Source: JAPPHA01 sp965221575 (GTDB lineage Bacteria; Pseudomonadota; Alphaproteobacteria; Rhodobacterales; Rhodobacteraceae). Taken from it: 64,000 nucleotides of DNA. The notes beneath the pieces are model-generated. The model saw only the letters and a program-made list of their open reading frames with translations. It searched no databases and was not told the origin of the DNA. The position numbers and the translations under genes are program-made. This document shows positions 37,417-45,890 of the stretch, piece after piece (positions within the stretch are counted from its first letter, which is position 1; the number at the start of each line of letters is the position of its first letter). Location of the stretch: assembly GCA_965221575.1 (NCBI GenBank), contig CBDCSM010000013.1:62001-126000 (forward strand). Reading direction: 5' to 3'.

Positions 37417-38769
37417 TCATCCGGACATCCAGGAGGGCAGGAATTCTTCATGCGCGCGCAACATGTCATCGACCATCGCCCGAATCTGCCCGAGACCGAG
37501 CTCGGCGGCCGTGTGCGGATCAAGCATGGCCGCATGATAAATGTGGTCACGCGACTCCTCCAACAGCGCCTTTACCGTCAACTCTTGCACGTTGATGTTC
37601 GTCCGCATCAGGGCTGACAACTGGGGTGGAATGCTGCCGATGTGCGTAGGGTGAATTCCTGTCCGGTCGACAGTGCATGGAACCTCGACCGAACACCCGG
37701 TCGGCAAGGAAGGAAGCAATCCCTCGTTAGGTACGTTTCCGTAAATGGCTGATGGAGTTCCGGTCCATACGGAATTGACGATGTCGGAAGCGTATTCGCC
37801 GCTCTGGCCGACTTCGATCCGATCGGTGGTGCGAAACTCCTGTAACTGTTTCGCCCAGTCCCCGATCTGTTCTTCACACCGCGTGCGATACTCGTCGAGC
37901 GGGATGGCAAACCTGTCCAGGAGTTCTGGTTGGCCAGACTTGATGAACCAAGGAACATACTCCGAAAAGTGCTCGGAGCTCTCGGTCACGAAAAAACCGA
38001 ATTGCGCCATGACCTCGTACCGGACGATGTTCGGGCACCGGGGAAACTCCGTGTTGGGTTTTGGAAGGCGCCCGGCGGCAAATCCTGCGAACAAATCGGG
38101 ATAAAGGTCCCGGGTCTTGCCGTTATTCTGCACTTCTTCGAGCTGAAGAAAAAACGCCATATGGTTGATTCCGGCACACAGGAATCGAATTCGTCCCGGG
38201 TCGATATCGAGATCGTGCGCAAGCGTTTCAATCGTGCACTGAACCGAATGGCAAAGCCCGACCGTCCTGATGTCGGGATATCGCTCGGCGATGGCCCACA
38301 TGTTGATCGCCATCGGGTTGACGTACTGCAAAAGCAGCGCCCGTGGGCACAGATCCCGCATGTCTGCGCACAGCGACCACAGGTGAGGAACCGTGCGCAG
38401 ACCCCGCATGATACCGCCTATTCCCACCGTATCCGCAATCGTTTGACGAAGGCCGTACCTGGCCGGAATCTCGAAATCCGTTACGGTCGCCGGCTCGTAA
38501 CCGCCAATCTGAAAGGCAACGATGACGAAATCCGCCCCGTCGATTGCCGCGCGCTGTTCGGTGTGGGTAGAGATCCTTGCCTGCGTGCCGAGCGTCGAGA
38601 CAAGTTTTCGCGCGACCACCTCGGCCTGCGCAAGTCGTTCGACGTCGATGTCCATGAGCGCGAAATGGGAATTCCGCAACGCCGGTTTTTGGAGGACATC
38701 TCCAACTATGTTCTTCATGAACACGGTTGAACCTGCACCAATGAACGCGATCTTCGGAGAGTCTTTCAT
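37417..38769 (-). CDS. Glycoside hydrolase family 4 enzyme (alpha-galactosidase/galacturonidase-like)
   Basis: A 450-residue NAD- and metal-dependent GH4 enzyme, which cleaves glycosides by an oxidation-elimination route. The N-terminal dinucleotide site is KIAFIGAGSTVFMKNI and ALMDIDVERLAQAE. The metal-binding CHSVQ is at about residue 190, and the paired INHMAFF follows. DYVNPM is replaced by LQYVNPMAINMW, as in MelA-type members. I took ATG 38769 (MKDSPK). Sugar specificity (galactoside, glucuronide or galacturonide) cannot be decided. No sugar transporter is adjacent, which is unusual for a catabolic glycosidase. Confidence 0.85.
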   Translation of the reverse strand: MKDSPKIAFIGAGSTVFMKNIVGDVLQKPALRNSHFALMDIDVERLAQAEVVARKLVSTLGTQARISTHTEQRAAIDGADFVIVAFQIGGYEPATVTDFEIPARYGLRQTIADTVGIGGIMRGLRTVPHLWSLCADMRDLCPRALLLQYVNPMAINMWAIAERYPDIRTVGLCHSVQCTIETLAHDLDIDPGRIRFLCAGINHMAFFLQLEEVQNNGKTRDLYPDLFAGFAAGRLPKPNTEFPRCPNIVRYEVMAQFGFFVTESSEHFSEYVPWFIKSGQPELLDRFAIPLDEYRTRCEEQIGDWAKQLQEFRTTDRIEVGQSGEYASDIVNSVWTGTPSAIYGNVPNEGLLPSLPTGCSVEVPCTVDRTGIHPTHIGSIPPQLSALMRTNINVQELTVKALLEESRDHIYHAAMLDPHTAAELGLGQIRAMVDDMLRAHEEFLPSWMSG

Positions 38770-38872
38770 TTTACGATTCCTGGACAAGGTCCCGATGCGA
38801 ATGTTCCTGACGGCAGGCTGGCGGGCAGGAGTCCGACGGTCCCTTCCCCGATGCTGGTGATTGTGCCTGCCG

Positions 38873-39415
38873 TCACAATTCTTCGGTCGCGGTGCCGTTC
38901 AGTCGTACACCGCTCGCGCTGACATGCGTGCCGTCGTCGTTGATCATGACAAGGTCGCAGATCGATTCGATTCGATGGCCGTCGGGATCAAGAATGTAGA
39001 CAGCCTCGTTTTCGCCCCAACTCCCGTCACCGCGAGGCTTCACGAATGAATGCAGGATCGGTCCCCGCACGATTTCCGCGCCTTCCTTGCGAACGCGGTC
39101 CAGAAGCGCCAGCCAGTCATCACGATTGTCGCAATCGAACGCGGCATGATGAAAATTCGGAGGACCATCGAAATCCGCCTCGGGGAGCAGCTTCATGCGG
39201 TAGCTTTTTCTGGGTTTGTGGACAAGTACGATCTCGTGGTGGACATTTGCGAGGCTCATGAAAGTCAGTTCGACAGGAATGCCTTCGACTTCACAGGCGG
39301 CATGGCTCTCGGTGACCTTGAATCCCAGTACGCGCCGATACCATTCGATGGAGCGGTCCGTATCACTCACCTCAATGGCGATATGCTGCATTCTGGCGGG
39401 TCTTGGTCGGTTCAT
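38873..39415 (-). CDS. VOC-superfamily (glyoxalase/dioxygenase fold) protein
   Basis: A 180-residue vicinal-oxygen-chelate protein with two beta-alpha-beta-beta-beta modules. Metal-ligand candidates appear in MQHIAIEVSDTDRSIEWYRRVLG (His), NVHHEIVLVH and NFHHAAFDCDNRDDWLAL (His), and VYILDPDGHRIESICD (Glu). This layout fits glyoxalase-, dioxygenase- or dehalogenase-like enzymes. ATG 39415 lies 11 bases after the P450 stop codon, so the two form an operon. A role in processing a ring or epoxide made by the P450 is a reasonable guess, not shown. Confidence 0.8.
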   Translation of the reverse strand: MNRPRPARMQHIAIEVSDTDRSIEWYRRVLGFKVTESHAACEVEGIPVELTFMSLANVHHEIVLVHKPRKSYRMKLLPEADFDGPPNFHHAAFDCDNRDDWLALLDRVRKEGAEIVRGPILHSFVKPRGDGSWGENEAVYILDPDGHRIESICDLVMINDDGTHVSASGVRLNGTATEEL

Positions 39416-39426
39416 GGCCAGATCTT

Positions 39427-40647
39427 TCAACGGGCGGCGACGTGCAGGTGCCGGATCTCCCTGAAGCGCAGGCGCGCGGCGATTTCAGGCTGTGCCTTGA
39501 GCTGCAATCCCGGAAAACGCCCGAAGAGTTTCCGGAAGGCGATCGCGGCTTCAAGCCGCGCAAGCGAGTTTCCGGCACAGATGTGAACTCCGAGACCAAA
39601 GCTCAGATGCCGGTTCGGTCGGCGTGATATGTCGAAACGCCCAGGGTCGGGAAACTGCCGCGGATCACGGTTCGCGGCAGCGACGAACATGTGTACCGTC
39701 GTCCCAGCCGGGACCGGCACTCCGCCCACCGCGGTGTCCCGGGTCGACCGGCGATTGTTGATCTGAATCGGCGCCTGGTAGCGCAGGACCTCTTCCACCA
39801 TTGAGTCGATCAAGCCCGGGTTGTCAGCCAGGCGGCGAATTTCCCCGGGATAGCGCAGCATCTCGTGCACTCCGTGCGACAGCATGTTCGTTGACGTTTC
39901 GTGGCCGGCGTTCAACATGAAGATGCATTGATGCAGAAGTTCCAGTTCAGTCAGTTTTTCACCGTCGGCTTCTGCATCCGCGAGTACGGTCAATACCTCG
40001 GTAGGCGCGGCTTCATCCGGGAACGCGCGGCGGTGGCGAATGAGGTCGCGGAGATAAGCCTTGAATTCAGTCACGGCCCGGTTGCCGGCGGCGAGCTGCT
40101 CGTCGGTCAGCATCGGCTCGAGAGCGGTGAGGATGGCCAGGGCCCAACCCCGGATCATGTGACGGTCACAAGCTGGAACGCCAAGCATGTCGCAGACAAC
40201 CTCGATAGGCAGCTTGAAGGAAAATTCCTCGACCATGTCCATCTCGCCACGATCCTCCAAGCGGTCGAGATAAGTGTCAACCAACCTCGCAATGCGCGGC
40301 TTAACGGCGGCGAGCGCCCTGCGCGTGAAGGCGAACTGGAATAGCTTTCGTATGCGGGTGTGATCCGGCGCGTCAATAAAAACGACCGAAGTCGTATGGT
40401 GCTCGTACAATGGCGCGGTCTTGCCGAATTTCGGTGCGAAGTCGGCCTTCTTGTCCGATGACCAAACGACGGGGTCCCTGTAGACGGAAACACAGTCGTC
40501 ATACCTGGAAAGGATGAATGTACCATCGGAATTGCGATGGACGGGCGAGCATTCGCGCAGTGCGGCAAGATAGGGATACGGATTGGCAGCATAATCCGAA
40601 GGCACATCCAGGAGATCGAAGTCCGTAACGTCGGGACGGAGATCCAT
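39427..40647 (-). CDS. Cytochrome P450 monooxygenase
   Basis: A 406-residue soluble bacterial P450. The oxygen-activating I-helix is MLNAGHETSTNML, the K-helix EEVLRYQAPIQINNRRSTRD carries the ExxR pair, and the haem loop is SFGLGVHICAGNSLARLEA with the Cys ligand near residue 355. The start MDLRPDVTDFDLLD at 40647 is preferred because the long upstream extension is arginine-rich and unlike the family. It is co-transcribed with the VOC gene and divergent from the NicX-like operon, which suggests a shared catabolic programme. No ferredoxin or reductase gene is adjacent. Confidence 0.92.
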   Translation of the reverse strand: MDLRPDVTDFDLLDVPSDYAANPYPYLAALRECSPVHRNSDGTFILSRYDDCVSVYRDPVVWSSDKKADFAPKFGKTAPLYEHHTTSVVFIDAPDHTRIRKLFQFAFTRRALAAVKPRIARLVDTYLDRLEDRGEMDMVEEFSFKLPIEVVCDMLGVPACDRHMIRGWALAILTALEPMLTDEQLAAGNRAVTEFKAYLRDLIRHRRAFPDEAAPTEVLTVLADAEADGEKLTELELLHQCIFMLNAGHETSTNMLSHGVHEMLRYPGEIRRLADNPGLIDSMVEEVLRYQAPIQINNRRSTRDTAVGGVPVPAGTTVHMFVAAANRDPRQFPDPGRFDISRRPNRHLSFGLGVHICAGNSLARLEAAIAFRKLFGRFPGLQLKAQPEIAARLRFREIRHLHVAAR

Positions 40648-40979
40648 GTCTGCTGCACCTGTTCTACCGAACCCTCTTCCGCCGTTCTTCGAGCAGGTTA
40701 CACGTTCAGGACCGCGTTGAAACCCCTGTGTGGATGCCCACCGGCCAATCCCCTTTTTTTCGCGATTGTCTGGCAGGGTTGCCGTGGCTCGTCGGGCAGA
40801 CGTCGCCTGGTCGGGCAAGAGGCACGGGGTGGCAATTTCACCGCGTTTCCTTGCCCGGATCCTTGCAGAAACCACGTCGGCGCATCTTCGTTGAACCCCG
40901 ATCTGCTGTCGTATACGGACCGATTGACATTATGCCATATTGGCCTTCATGCCGCCTGTCATGACAGGGAGGGTTGATG
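40648..40979. other. Divergent promoter region of the P450 and NicX-like operons
   Basis: About 330 bases without a credible gene. TTGACA at 40924-40929 could be a -35 box for the rightward operon, though the -10 (TCATGC, 17 bases on) is weak. GCCATATTGGC at 40934-40944 is a short interrupted palindrome, and a perfect palindrome lies at 40955-40968. Confidence 0.5.
40955..40968. promoter_or_regulatory. 14-bp perfect palindrome before the NicX-like operon
   Basis: CCTGTCATGACAGG reads the same on both strands and ends within the ribosome binding site of the first operon gene. Its place and symmetry fit an operator for a dimeric repressor. No regulator gene is nearby to name the protein. Confidence 0.45.
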
Positions 40980-42014
40980 ATGCTCGCGGACCGTATCGAA
41001 AGCGCCTGGATCGAATCCTTCGCCAACGTGTTCGAACTGTGCAAAATGCGGAGTGACGAGAGCATCGTCATCCTGGCAGAGTCCCAGTCGCGGGGGTTAA
41101 ACCTTCACCTCGCCGAACTGGCTCTCGGCCAGCTTGGAGTGTCGCATTTTTGCATTTCCGTTCCGACACCGCCGCATCCTGATGGACCGATCGTGCGTTC
41201 TTCCGGGGCAAGCCAGGCATTGAACGGGCAGAAGGCGGCCGTCAAGGCGCTCGCGGATGCAGATGTCGTCATCGATCTGACGGTCGAAGGGCTGATGCAC
41301 GCATCGCAGACCGTCGAAATCCTGAAAGGCGGAGCGCGGATTCTCACGGTTTCCAACGAGCATCCCGAGACGCTGGCGCGCACGGTGCCGACACCGGATC
41401 TCAAGGACCGCGGCAAGGAAGCGGTTGCACGCTGCAGGAAGGCCCGGGAGATGACAGTCCGTCGCGCCGACTCCACGGACCTGGCCGTCAGGCTGACCGA
41501 TTCCGCATGCGTCGGAGTATGGGGCTGGACGGATCGCCCCGGAACATTGGCGCATTGGCCGGGCGGTATTGTTGTCTGTTTCCCCGCAGGGGGCAGTGTC
41601 AATGGCCGGCTGGCGTATCAACCGGGCGACATGAACCTGACATTCAAACGATACTTCGAATCGGTTGTGGAACTGGTATTGGAGAACGACTTCGTTACGT
41701 CGATCGAAGGACAGGGTACCGACGCATTACTCATGCGCGACTATTTTGCGGGCTTTGGTGACCGGGATGCGTTTGCGACAAGCCATGTCGGCTGGGGATT
41801 CAACCGGCGGGCGCGATACGAGGCGTTGACCATGCACGACCGACGGGACAGCAACTGTACTGAACTGCGCGCGGTCGCCGGCAATTTTCTTTTTTCAACC
41901 GGTGCCAATGAATTTGCCGGCAGGTTCACCCGCGGACATTTCGACCTGCCGATGATGGGTTGCGACATCGCCCTTGACGGTGTCCTGGTAGTCGAAGGCG
42001 GGCGCCTCACTTGA
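40980..42014 (+). CDS. NicX-like iron(II) dioxygenase / M29 aminopeptidase-fold protein
   Basis: A 344-residue protein resembling 2,5-dihydroxypyridine 5,6-dioxygenase (NicX), which opens a hydroxypyridine ring, and more distantly leucyl aminopeptidases of the M29 fold. The pattern expected for the NicX iron site is present: His269 in SHVGWGFNRRARY, and His320 and Asp322 in RGHFDLPM, following GNFLFSTGANEFAG. I chose ATG 40980 because GGGAGG lies 7-8 bases before it; TTG 40974 and ATG 40977 are also in frame. It is first of four overlapping genes. The NicD-like role of the next gene supports N-heterocycle breakdown, though the later acyl-CoA genes differ from the known nicotinate pathway. Confidence 0.75.
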   Translation: MLADRIESAWIESFANVFELCKMRSDESIVILAESQSRGLNLHLAELALGQLGVSHFCISVPTPPHPDGPIVRSSGASQALNGQKAAVKALADADVVIDLTVEGLMHASQTVEILKGGARILTVSNEHPETLARTVPTPDLKDRGKEAVARCRKAREMTVRRADSTDLAVRLTDSACVGVWGWTDRPGTLAHWPGGIVVCFPAGGSVNGRLAYQPGDMNLTFKRYFESVVELVLENDFVTSIEGQGTDALLMRDYFAGFGDRDAFATSHVGWGFNRRARYEALTMHDRRDSNCTELRAVAGNFLFSTGANEFAGRFTRGHFDLPMMGCDIALDGVLVVEGGRLT

Positions 42015-42892
42015 TTGCAGCGGGAATCGAGTACGACACTGCCGGAACGGGACCTCCGGTCCTGTGCCTCCACGGAATCGGTGGAGGCATCGACAGCTTC
42101 CGTCCGCAAATGGATGCGGCAGTTGCCAATCCCGCATCGGGACCGGCCTCGCGAATCGAAAGGCGTGCCGGATCCGGTTCCAGGTCCGGGATTGCCCGCC
42201 GGGAATTCCCGCCCCCTGCCCTGAAAGGGTTCCAGGTTCTTGCCTGGAACATGCCCGGCTATGGTGCGAGCACCGCGGAAGTCTGGCCACCGGGATTCGC
42301 GGACCTGTCCTCTGCACTTGGAGATTTCATTGCGTCAATCGGCCATGAAACGGTTCACCTCGTGGGACAGTCGCTTGGCGGCATGCTGGCGCTGGAGCAC
42401 GCGCTGCGGCGTCCGGAACAGGTGTCGTCAATGGTCCTCATCGGGACGACACCCAGTTTTGGCGGACGGGACAGTTCGTTTGGCGACACGTTTGTGAAAG
42501 CGCGGCTGGCTCCACTGGATGCGGGCCTCGACATGGCAGGCATGGCGAAGGCGGCAACACCGGGATTGGTAGGGCCAGCGGCGTCACCTGAGGTGACCCG
42601 AAGCATCGAGACATTGCTGGCGGCCGTAACCGAAGAGACCTGGCGTGGTATCTTGCGTTGCCTCGTGACCTTCAATCGGCGCAATGACCTGGAACGGATA
42701 GCGCAACCATGCTGCCTCATCGCAGGCTCCCATGACCTGAACGCCCCGGCACGAACCATGAAATGGATGGCGGAAAAACTGCCTAGCGCAGAGCTTCACG
42801 TGATTGAAGACGCCGGCCACATGATCAACCAGGAAGACCCTGAACGAACAAACGCGATTATCGGAAGATTCCTGAGGAAAGGTTTACCGTGA
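42011..42892 (+). CDS. Alpha/beta hydrolase (NicD/3-oxoadipate lactonase-like)
   Basis: A 293-residue alpha/beta hydrolase. The oxyanion region is VLCLHGIGGGIDSF, the nucleophile elbow VHLVGQSLGGMLALEHAL (GQSLGG), the acid lies in CLIAGSHDLNAPA and the His in VIEDAGHMINQEDPE. An Arg/Ser/Pro-rich insertion at about residues 38-64 is unusual. The start is TTG 42011, overlapping the TGA of the NicX-like gene (TTGA), so translation is coupled. In the nicotinate pathway the hydrolase NicD follows NicX and removes formate from N-formylmaleamate. The position suggests an analogous deacylation here. Confidence 0.82.
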   Translation: MIAAGIEYDTAGTGPPVLCLHGIGGGIDSFRPQMDAAVANPASGPASRIERRAGSGSRSGIARREFPPPALKGFQVLAWNMPGYGASTAEVWPPGFADLSSALGDFIASIGHETVHLVGQSLGGMLALEHALRRPEQVSSMVLIGTTPSFGGRDSSFGDTFVKARLAPLDAGLDMAGMAKAATPGLVGPAASPEVTRSIETLLAAVTEETWRGILRCLVTFNRRNDLERIAQPCCLIAGSHDLNAPARTMKWMAEKLPSAELHVIEDAGHMINQEDPERTNAIIGRFLRKGLP

Positions 42893-44139
42893 CACTTGCA
42901 CCGATCTTCGATCCGCATTCCTGGAAGCTGACACGGCAGCAGGCTGACCTGTGCGAAACTGTCAGGGAGCTTGCGACGGAAAGGTTCGCGCGGCGCGCGA
43001 ACACGTATGACCGGGACGCGACGTTTCCGACCGAAAACTATCGTGACCTCGCCGACGCGGGACTTCTGGGCATTTGCATTCCGGAATCCGAAGGCGGGAC
43101 CGGGGCCGACCTCAAGACCTACATGCTTGCGGCGGCTGAAATTGGTCGCGCATGCGGAGCAACGGCATTGACCTTCAACATGCATGTCTCCAGCTGTCTC
43201 TGGACCGGCGACCTGCTCGACAGGTTGGAAATGGATGCAGCCATCCGGGCAGAGCATCACGAGATGCGGCGGTTTCATTATCGGCGCATTCTCGACGAAG
43301 GCGCGGTCTATGCGCAGCCGTTTTCCGAAGGCAACGCCGCGGCCGCGGGTTTCAAGGCATTTGGCACCACGGCCCTCAAGGTCGACGGCGGCTGGCTGAT
43401 CAATGGCAGGAAGATCTTTGCCTCACTTGCCGGGCACGCGGACTACTATGGCACGTTGTGCACGGGCCTCTCGGCCCTGGACGACCCCCATCTCAGACGA
43501 AACACGATGTATATTGCCGTTCCTTCCGATGCCGAAGGCGTACGTGTCGAAGGCACCTGGGATACCATGGGCATGCGCGGAACCGTATCGCGAAACCTGG
43601 TCTTCAAGGATGTATTCGTTGCCGATTGCGAGCAACTGATGCCGCGGGGTGTCTACGCCGCCGCGGCCAGCCGCTGGCCCCACATGTTCATGACGCTGAC
43701 ACCGACATACATGGGGATCGCCCAGGCCTGCCATGACTTCACGGTTGCCTACCTCCGCGGCGAAGTTCCCGGAACGCCGCCGGTCAAGCGAAGGATGTAC
43801 CCAACCAAGCAGATCGCCGTTGCCGAAATGCAAGTCATGCTGGAACAGACAAAGGCCTTGTGGTTCCAGGCGATTTCCGAAGCGAGACCGGACCCGGGAA
43901 AGAGCGAGCTGATGCGGGCATGGGCCGCACAGCATACGGTAATGGAAAATGCCAACAAGCTCGCACAGCTCGCCATCAGGACTTGCGGTGGACAAGTCAT
44001 CATGCGGTCACTGCCCATGGAGCGGTTCTATCGAGACAGCCGTTGCGGATCGCTGATGCTGCCGTGGACGGCGGAACTTTGCCTCGACATGCTGGGAAAG
44101 GCCGCGCTTTACGAATCCGGCGAAACCGATGACGATTGA
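42889..44139 (+). CDS. Acyl-CoA dehydrogenase-family flavoprotein
   Basis: A 416-residue protein of the acyl-CoA dehydrogenase fold: N-terminal helical domain with LADAGLLGICIPESEGGTGAD, middle beta domain with AVYAQPFSEGNAAAAG and KVDGGWLINGRKIFAS, and C-terminal helical domain. The usual catalytic YEGT segment reads MLPWTAEL, so the glutamate at the MCAD-type position is missing and the reaction may not be a plain alpha,beta-dehydrogenation. GTG 42889 overlaps the previous stop as GTGA. The last 11 bases overlap the ligase gene. Confidence 0.85.
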   Translation: MTLAPIFDPHSWKLTRQQADLCETVRELATERFARRANTYDRDATFPTENYRDLADAGLLGICIPESEGGTGADLKTYMLAAAEIGRACGATALTFNMHVSSCLWTGDLLDRLEMDAAIRAEHHEMRRFHYRRILDEGAVYAQPFSEGNAAAAGFKAFGTTALKVDGGWLINGRKIFASLAGHADYYGTLCTGLSALDDPHLRRNTMYIAVPSDAEGVRVEGTWDTMGMRGTVSRNLVFKDVFVADCEQLMPRGVYAAAASRWPHMFMTLTPTYMGIAQACHDFTVAYLRGEVPGTPPVKRRMYPTKQIAVAEMQVMLEQTKALWFQAISEARPDPGKSELMRAWAAQHTVMENANKLAQLAIRTCGGQVIMRSLPMERFYRDSRCGSLMLPWTAELCLDMLGKAALYESGETDDD

Positions 44140-45637
44140 TCGTTGGATCGACGACGCGGCAGCCCGGACACCGGAAAAACCCGCCCTTGTTTTCGCGGGC
44201 GGGGGCATGACCTACGCAGATATGGCGTTGCGGATTGACGCCCGCGCCGGGGAGCTGGCCGCGAGCGGCATCGACCGCGGCGACCGGGTCGCGTGGTACG
44301 GCCTCAATCACCCCGAAGTCTTCGTCCTGCTCTTTGCATGTGCTCGTTTGGGCGCAATCCTCGTACCGATCAACTGGCGGCTGGCACAGGCGGAAGTCGC
44401 GGAAATAGTCGCGGACTGTCAACCGGGGCTGATGATCCACGACAGGCACTTCAGGGAACAGGCTCTCGCCCTGCCCGGCATTCGTGTCGCCGCCGTTGAC
44501 AACGGGCTTCCGGCAGGATCGCCAGCACGGCGGCGGGAGGCCCTTGAAGACGACCCGCTCCTCCTGGTGTTCACTTCCGGATCAACGGGCAGGCCCAAGG
44601 GCGTGGTGCTGACGCAGAGTGCATTGTCCTGCAACGCGGAAATGAGCGTCGAGGCGCATCGAATGGGACCCGATGCACGCGTGCTGAACGTTTTGCCGCT
44701 CTTTCATGTTGGCGGGCTCAACATTCTTCCGATGCCCGCATTTTCCATCGGCGCCACCGTCCTGCTTCATGAACGTTTCGATCCGGATGCGGCATGCACG
44801 GCACTGCAGGAATCAACTCATGCGATCACCGTACCGACTGTCCTGCAGGCAGTCATTGACAGTGACGGCTGGAAAAGCGCCGACCTGTCGTCATTGCTGT
44901 CCATCAGCATTGGCTCCACGGATGTCCCGGTATCGCTGATCCAGACGGTTCAATCCCGTGGAGTCCCGGTAACCCAGATCTACGGCGCGACCGAAACCGG
45001 CCCCCTTGCGATCTATCAGCATGTCGACGAGGCAATTGCGACGACGGGCAGCATCGGCCGGGCCGGTTCGAAATGCGGTATACGAATCGTCCAAGATGGT
45101 CGGGACGCCAAAGATGGTGAACCGGGCGAGATTTGGGTCAAGGGCGGGAACGTGACGAGAGAATACTGGCGCAACCCCGAGTTGACGGCGTCAGCATTGC
45201 GGGATGGCTGGTTTCGCACCGGTGACGTGGCCAGACGCGACGAGAACGGCTTCTACTGGTTCGTTGACAGGATCAAGCACGTGATTATCTCCGGTGGCGA
45301 AAACATATATCCTGCGGAGATCGAACGCATTCTCCGTGACGTCCCAGGGGTCGCGGAAGTGGCGGTCGTGGGGCGGCACGATCCGAAATGGGGAGAAACG
45401 CCCGTGGCGGTGGTCGTTGCCGATGACGGCATGACTTCGGATAAAATACTCGGCCCGCTGCACGGTCGTATCGCCCGCTTCAAGCACCCGAAGTCCGTTG
45501 TATTTGTCGATGCATTGCCGCGCAACGCAATGGGAAAGGTCGTGACCGCGGAATTGCGCGCATTGGTCAATCGATCACCATCCGGCCACGGGACCGCGTG
45601 TTCAAGGCAGGAGAGCCTCGGCGGTGAGGCCGAATGA
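44129..45637 (+). CDS. AMP-forming acyl-CoA synthetase / ligase
   Basis: A 502-residue ANL-family enzyme that activates a carboxylic acid as adenylate and transfers it to CoA. The P-loop is LLVFTSGSTGRPKGVVLTQ, the A5 motif IYGATETGPLAIY, A7 GWFRTGDVARRDENGF, the hinge FVDRIKHVIISGGENIYP, and the A10 lysine lies in LPRNAMGKV. Substrate (aromatic or medium-chain acid) is unknown. It is last in the four-gene operon, so the pathway probably ends in a CoA thioester handled by the dehydrogenase-like protein. Confidence 0.92.
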   Translation: MTIDRWIDDAAARTPEKPALVFAGGGMTYADMALRIDARAGELAASGIDRGDRVAWYGLNHPEVFVLLFACARLGAILVPINWRLAQAEVAEIVADCQPGLMIHDRHFREQALALPGIRVAAVDNGLPAGSPARRREALEDDPLLLVFTSGSTGRPKGVVLTQSALSCNAEMSVEAHRMGPDARVLNVLPLFHVGGLNILPMPAFSIGATVLLHERFDPDAACTALQESTHAITVPTVLQAVIDSDGWKSADLSSLLSISIGSTDVPVSLIQTVQSRGVPVTQIYGATETGPLAIYQHVDEAIATTGSIGRAGSKCGIRIVQDGRDAKDGEPGEIWVKGGNVTREYWRNPELTASALRDGWFRTGDVARRDENGFYWFVDRIKHVIISGGENIYPAEIERILRDVPGVAEVAVVGRHDPKWGETPVAVVVADDGMTSDKILGPLHGRIARFKHPKSVVFVDALPRNAMGKVVTAELRALVNRSPSGHGTACSRQESLGGEAE

Positions 45638-45890
45638 CCGTTTCAGGCCGGCGTTCAAAATATTTCGTCTTTTCGACCGATGCACCTGGCTCGGACCGCA
45701 CCGCCCCTTCCTGCAATGGCGAAGCGGGTTCGACCTCCCGCCGAAAACAAGAGGGAGAGGTGTGCGGATAGGGAAATTTCCGCGGCGGGAATCATGATTG
45801 AACTGCAAGGCAGGCTTGCCGGTCTTGGGGACAGCATTTTCGAGGTCGGCACCGCCGCGTGTTGCTCCACGAGTCACCGGACCCGTGCGC

